Source of the DNA: BJGN01 sp041159865
GTDB taxonomy: Bacteria > Bacteroidota > Bacteroidia > Chitinophagales > Saprospiraceae
Length of the DNA stretch: 64,000 bases
Assembly: GCA_041159865.1 (NCBI GenBank)
Contig: JBEAXK010000043.1
Coordinates: forward strand, 15,637-79,636
Direction: 5' to 3'
In this document: positions 63,319 through 64,000 of the stretch, in pieces
Position numbering within the stretch: the first letter of the stretch is position 1
How the letters are laid out: each line of letters starts with the position of its first letter
Position numbers and translations under genes: made by a program
The notes under the pieces: model-generated
What the model was told of the DNA's origin: nothing
The model's input: only the letters and a program-made list of their open reading frames with translations
Database searches by the model: none

Positions 63319-64000
63319 ATGGGCTTAGGTATGCGAAGAGACCAATGTCTTTCCATTGCACAGTTATCAAAACATCAGTTTTACCAACCTTTGGGTGGAC
63401 AAAAGGTTGGACGGCAAGGTACTACAAAAACGCGACGAAAAGATATGGTTACCTCCGAGGTTAAGGAAGTGGATAATAAAGAAGTGGTGGATGAGATTGT
63501 AGCCATCAAACTGAATCCTGATTTGCCTAATGGCTATCGAATGCTTACAAGAAATCTTCAAATGATGGGTTATTATATCAACCATAAAAAAGTTTACAGA
63601 CTCATGTTTTTGCACATGCTCCTGGAGGAACCAAGGAAGCGAACAGGGCGTAATTTTGTGACTTACGGCCGAGTGGCTCCCAAAGAACCCCTTCGTATGA
63701 TTGAAATGGACATCAAATACTTTTGGATACATGGGACGCGTAAATATGCCTTTGTGCTGACTATACTGGATACATTCACACGCTATGTGCTTTCATGGAA
63801 TGTAGGGTATTCCATGAAAGCTATACAGGTAAAGGCATGTTGGGAAGAGGTTATTGCAGAATATCTACAACCCGCCAACATAAAGGCACAAGACATATCT
63901 GTAGAGATAAGAAACGATAATGGAAAACAATTTAGCGCTCAATTAATATCTGATTTTTTCAAGGAAAACCAACTAAAGCATGTTTTCACCCATCCCTACA
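63319..64000 (+). CDS. IS3-family transposase OrfB (DDE integrase core), 3' end outside window
   Basis: The frame is open from 63265 (just after a stop at 63262) to the window end. The first ATG is 63319, but expression is expected mainly by -1 frameshifting from orfA. Visible parts: an N-terminal HTH_21-like region (NPDLPNGYRMLTRNLQMMGY), then the rve domain with catalytic Asp in IEMDIKYFWI and Asp in RNDNGKQFSAQL. The final Glu lies beyond the window. No internal stop is seen, so the visible part looks functional. Confidence 0.9.
   Translation, partial: MGLGMRRDQCLSIAQLSKHQFYQPLGGQKVGRQGTTKTRRKDMVTSEVKEVDNKEVVDEIVAIKLNPDLPNGYRMLTRNLQMMGYYINHKKVYRLMFLHMLLEEPRKRTGRNFVTYGRVAPKEPLRMIEMDIKYFWIHGTRKYAFVLTILDTFTRYVLSWNVGYSMKAIQVKACWEEVIAEYLQPANIKAQDISVEIRNDNGKQFSAQLISDFFKENQLKHVFTHPY

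Larger units (their letters stand above)
62922..64000 (+). mobile_element. IS3-family insertion sequence, right end outside window
   Basis: The probable left terminal repeat starts at TGTTACAGCCCCT (62922), fitting the IS3-family terminal pattern. Inside are orfA (helix-turn-helix), an A9G slippery site, and orfB with a DDE integrase core. The right end and target-site duplication lie beyond 64000, so the copy cannot be judged complete. Confidence 0.85.

Noticed and set aside
1..64000. tRNA, rRNA or CRISPR arrays
   Set aside because: I read the intergenic gaps and saw no cloverleaf-like segments, rRNA-like sequence or regularly spaced direct repeats; a covariance-model scan could still find a missed small RNA.

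Overview
The window is AT-rich chromosomal DNA from a member of the Bacteroidota, most likely a Saprospirales/Chitinophagales-type bacterium. The lineage call is inferred from several features. There are type IX secretion system (T9SS) components (a PorP/SprF protein and the PorX response regulator) and very large secreted proteins with T9SS type A or type B C-terminal domains. One of these carries SprB-type repeats. The arginine operon contains the acylornithine carbamoyltransferase typical of the phylum, and several promoters fit the Bacteroidota form TTTG-N19..22-TAnnTTTG. I see no rRNA, tRNA or CRISPR array. The window starts inside an ABC exporter gene and ends inside an IS3-family insertion sequence.

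Layout. 1-9.5 kb: the end of an ABC exporter, a T9SS type A protein, a thioredoxin-like/SPOR protein, a ~1550-residue SprB-repeat adhesin, a convergent LamG-like type B protein, and a YbaB-like protein. 9.6-17.9 kb: tatC, a small membrane protein, porX, an HD hydrolase, a polytopic membrane protein, purQ and a DsbD-like protein. 17.9-21 kb (minus): an operon reading porP/sprF, bactofilin, atpZ-like, a membrane protein and a biotin carrier, preceded by rpsT. 21-25 kb: sucA (2-oxoglutarate dehydrogenase E1) converging on hemW. 25.2-33.5 kb (minus): a tightly packed eight-gene operon reading GNAT, argG, argC, argD, argF', argB, argE, argH, with its own promoter and a structured leader. 33.6-35.6 kb: a FucP-like sugar transporter and a HemJ-like protein. 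35.7-45.4 kb (minus): a porin, split YeeE/YedE transporter, thioredoxin, a giant type A protein with a dockerin-like domain, rhodanese and a SulP permease; apart from the giant gene this looks like a sulfur-uptake neighbourhood. 45.6-50.5 kb: an epimerase, cytochrome c, prohibitin, SCO, a lipoprotein, and a ParA ATPase with a ribbon-helix-helix partner. 50.6-62.7 kb, mostly plus: thioesterase, sulfatase, Skp/OmpH, a class II ribonucleotide reductase behind an AT-rich region with DnaA-box-like sites, an aminotransferase, flavin reductase, radA, a DCC protein, a VOC protein, and an ABC ATPase/permease pair. 62.7-64 kb: a short AraC-type fragment abutting the IS3 element.

How the genes fit together. 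The arg operon encodes a complete linear route from glutamate to arginine through N-acylated intermediates. The residue that sets substrate choice in its carbamoyltransferase is Ala, which predicts N-succinyl rather than N-acetyl intermediates. The T9SS genes (porP/sprF, porX) would serve export of the adhesins found here. The most unusual item is the ParA partner, an RHH protein that appears to carry up to three copies of a ParB-like ParA-contact motif.
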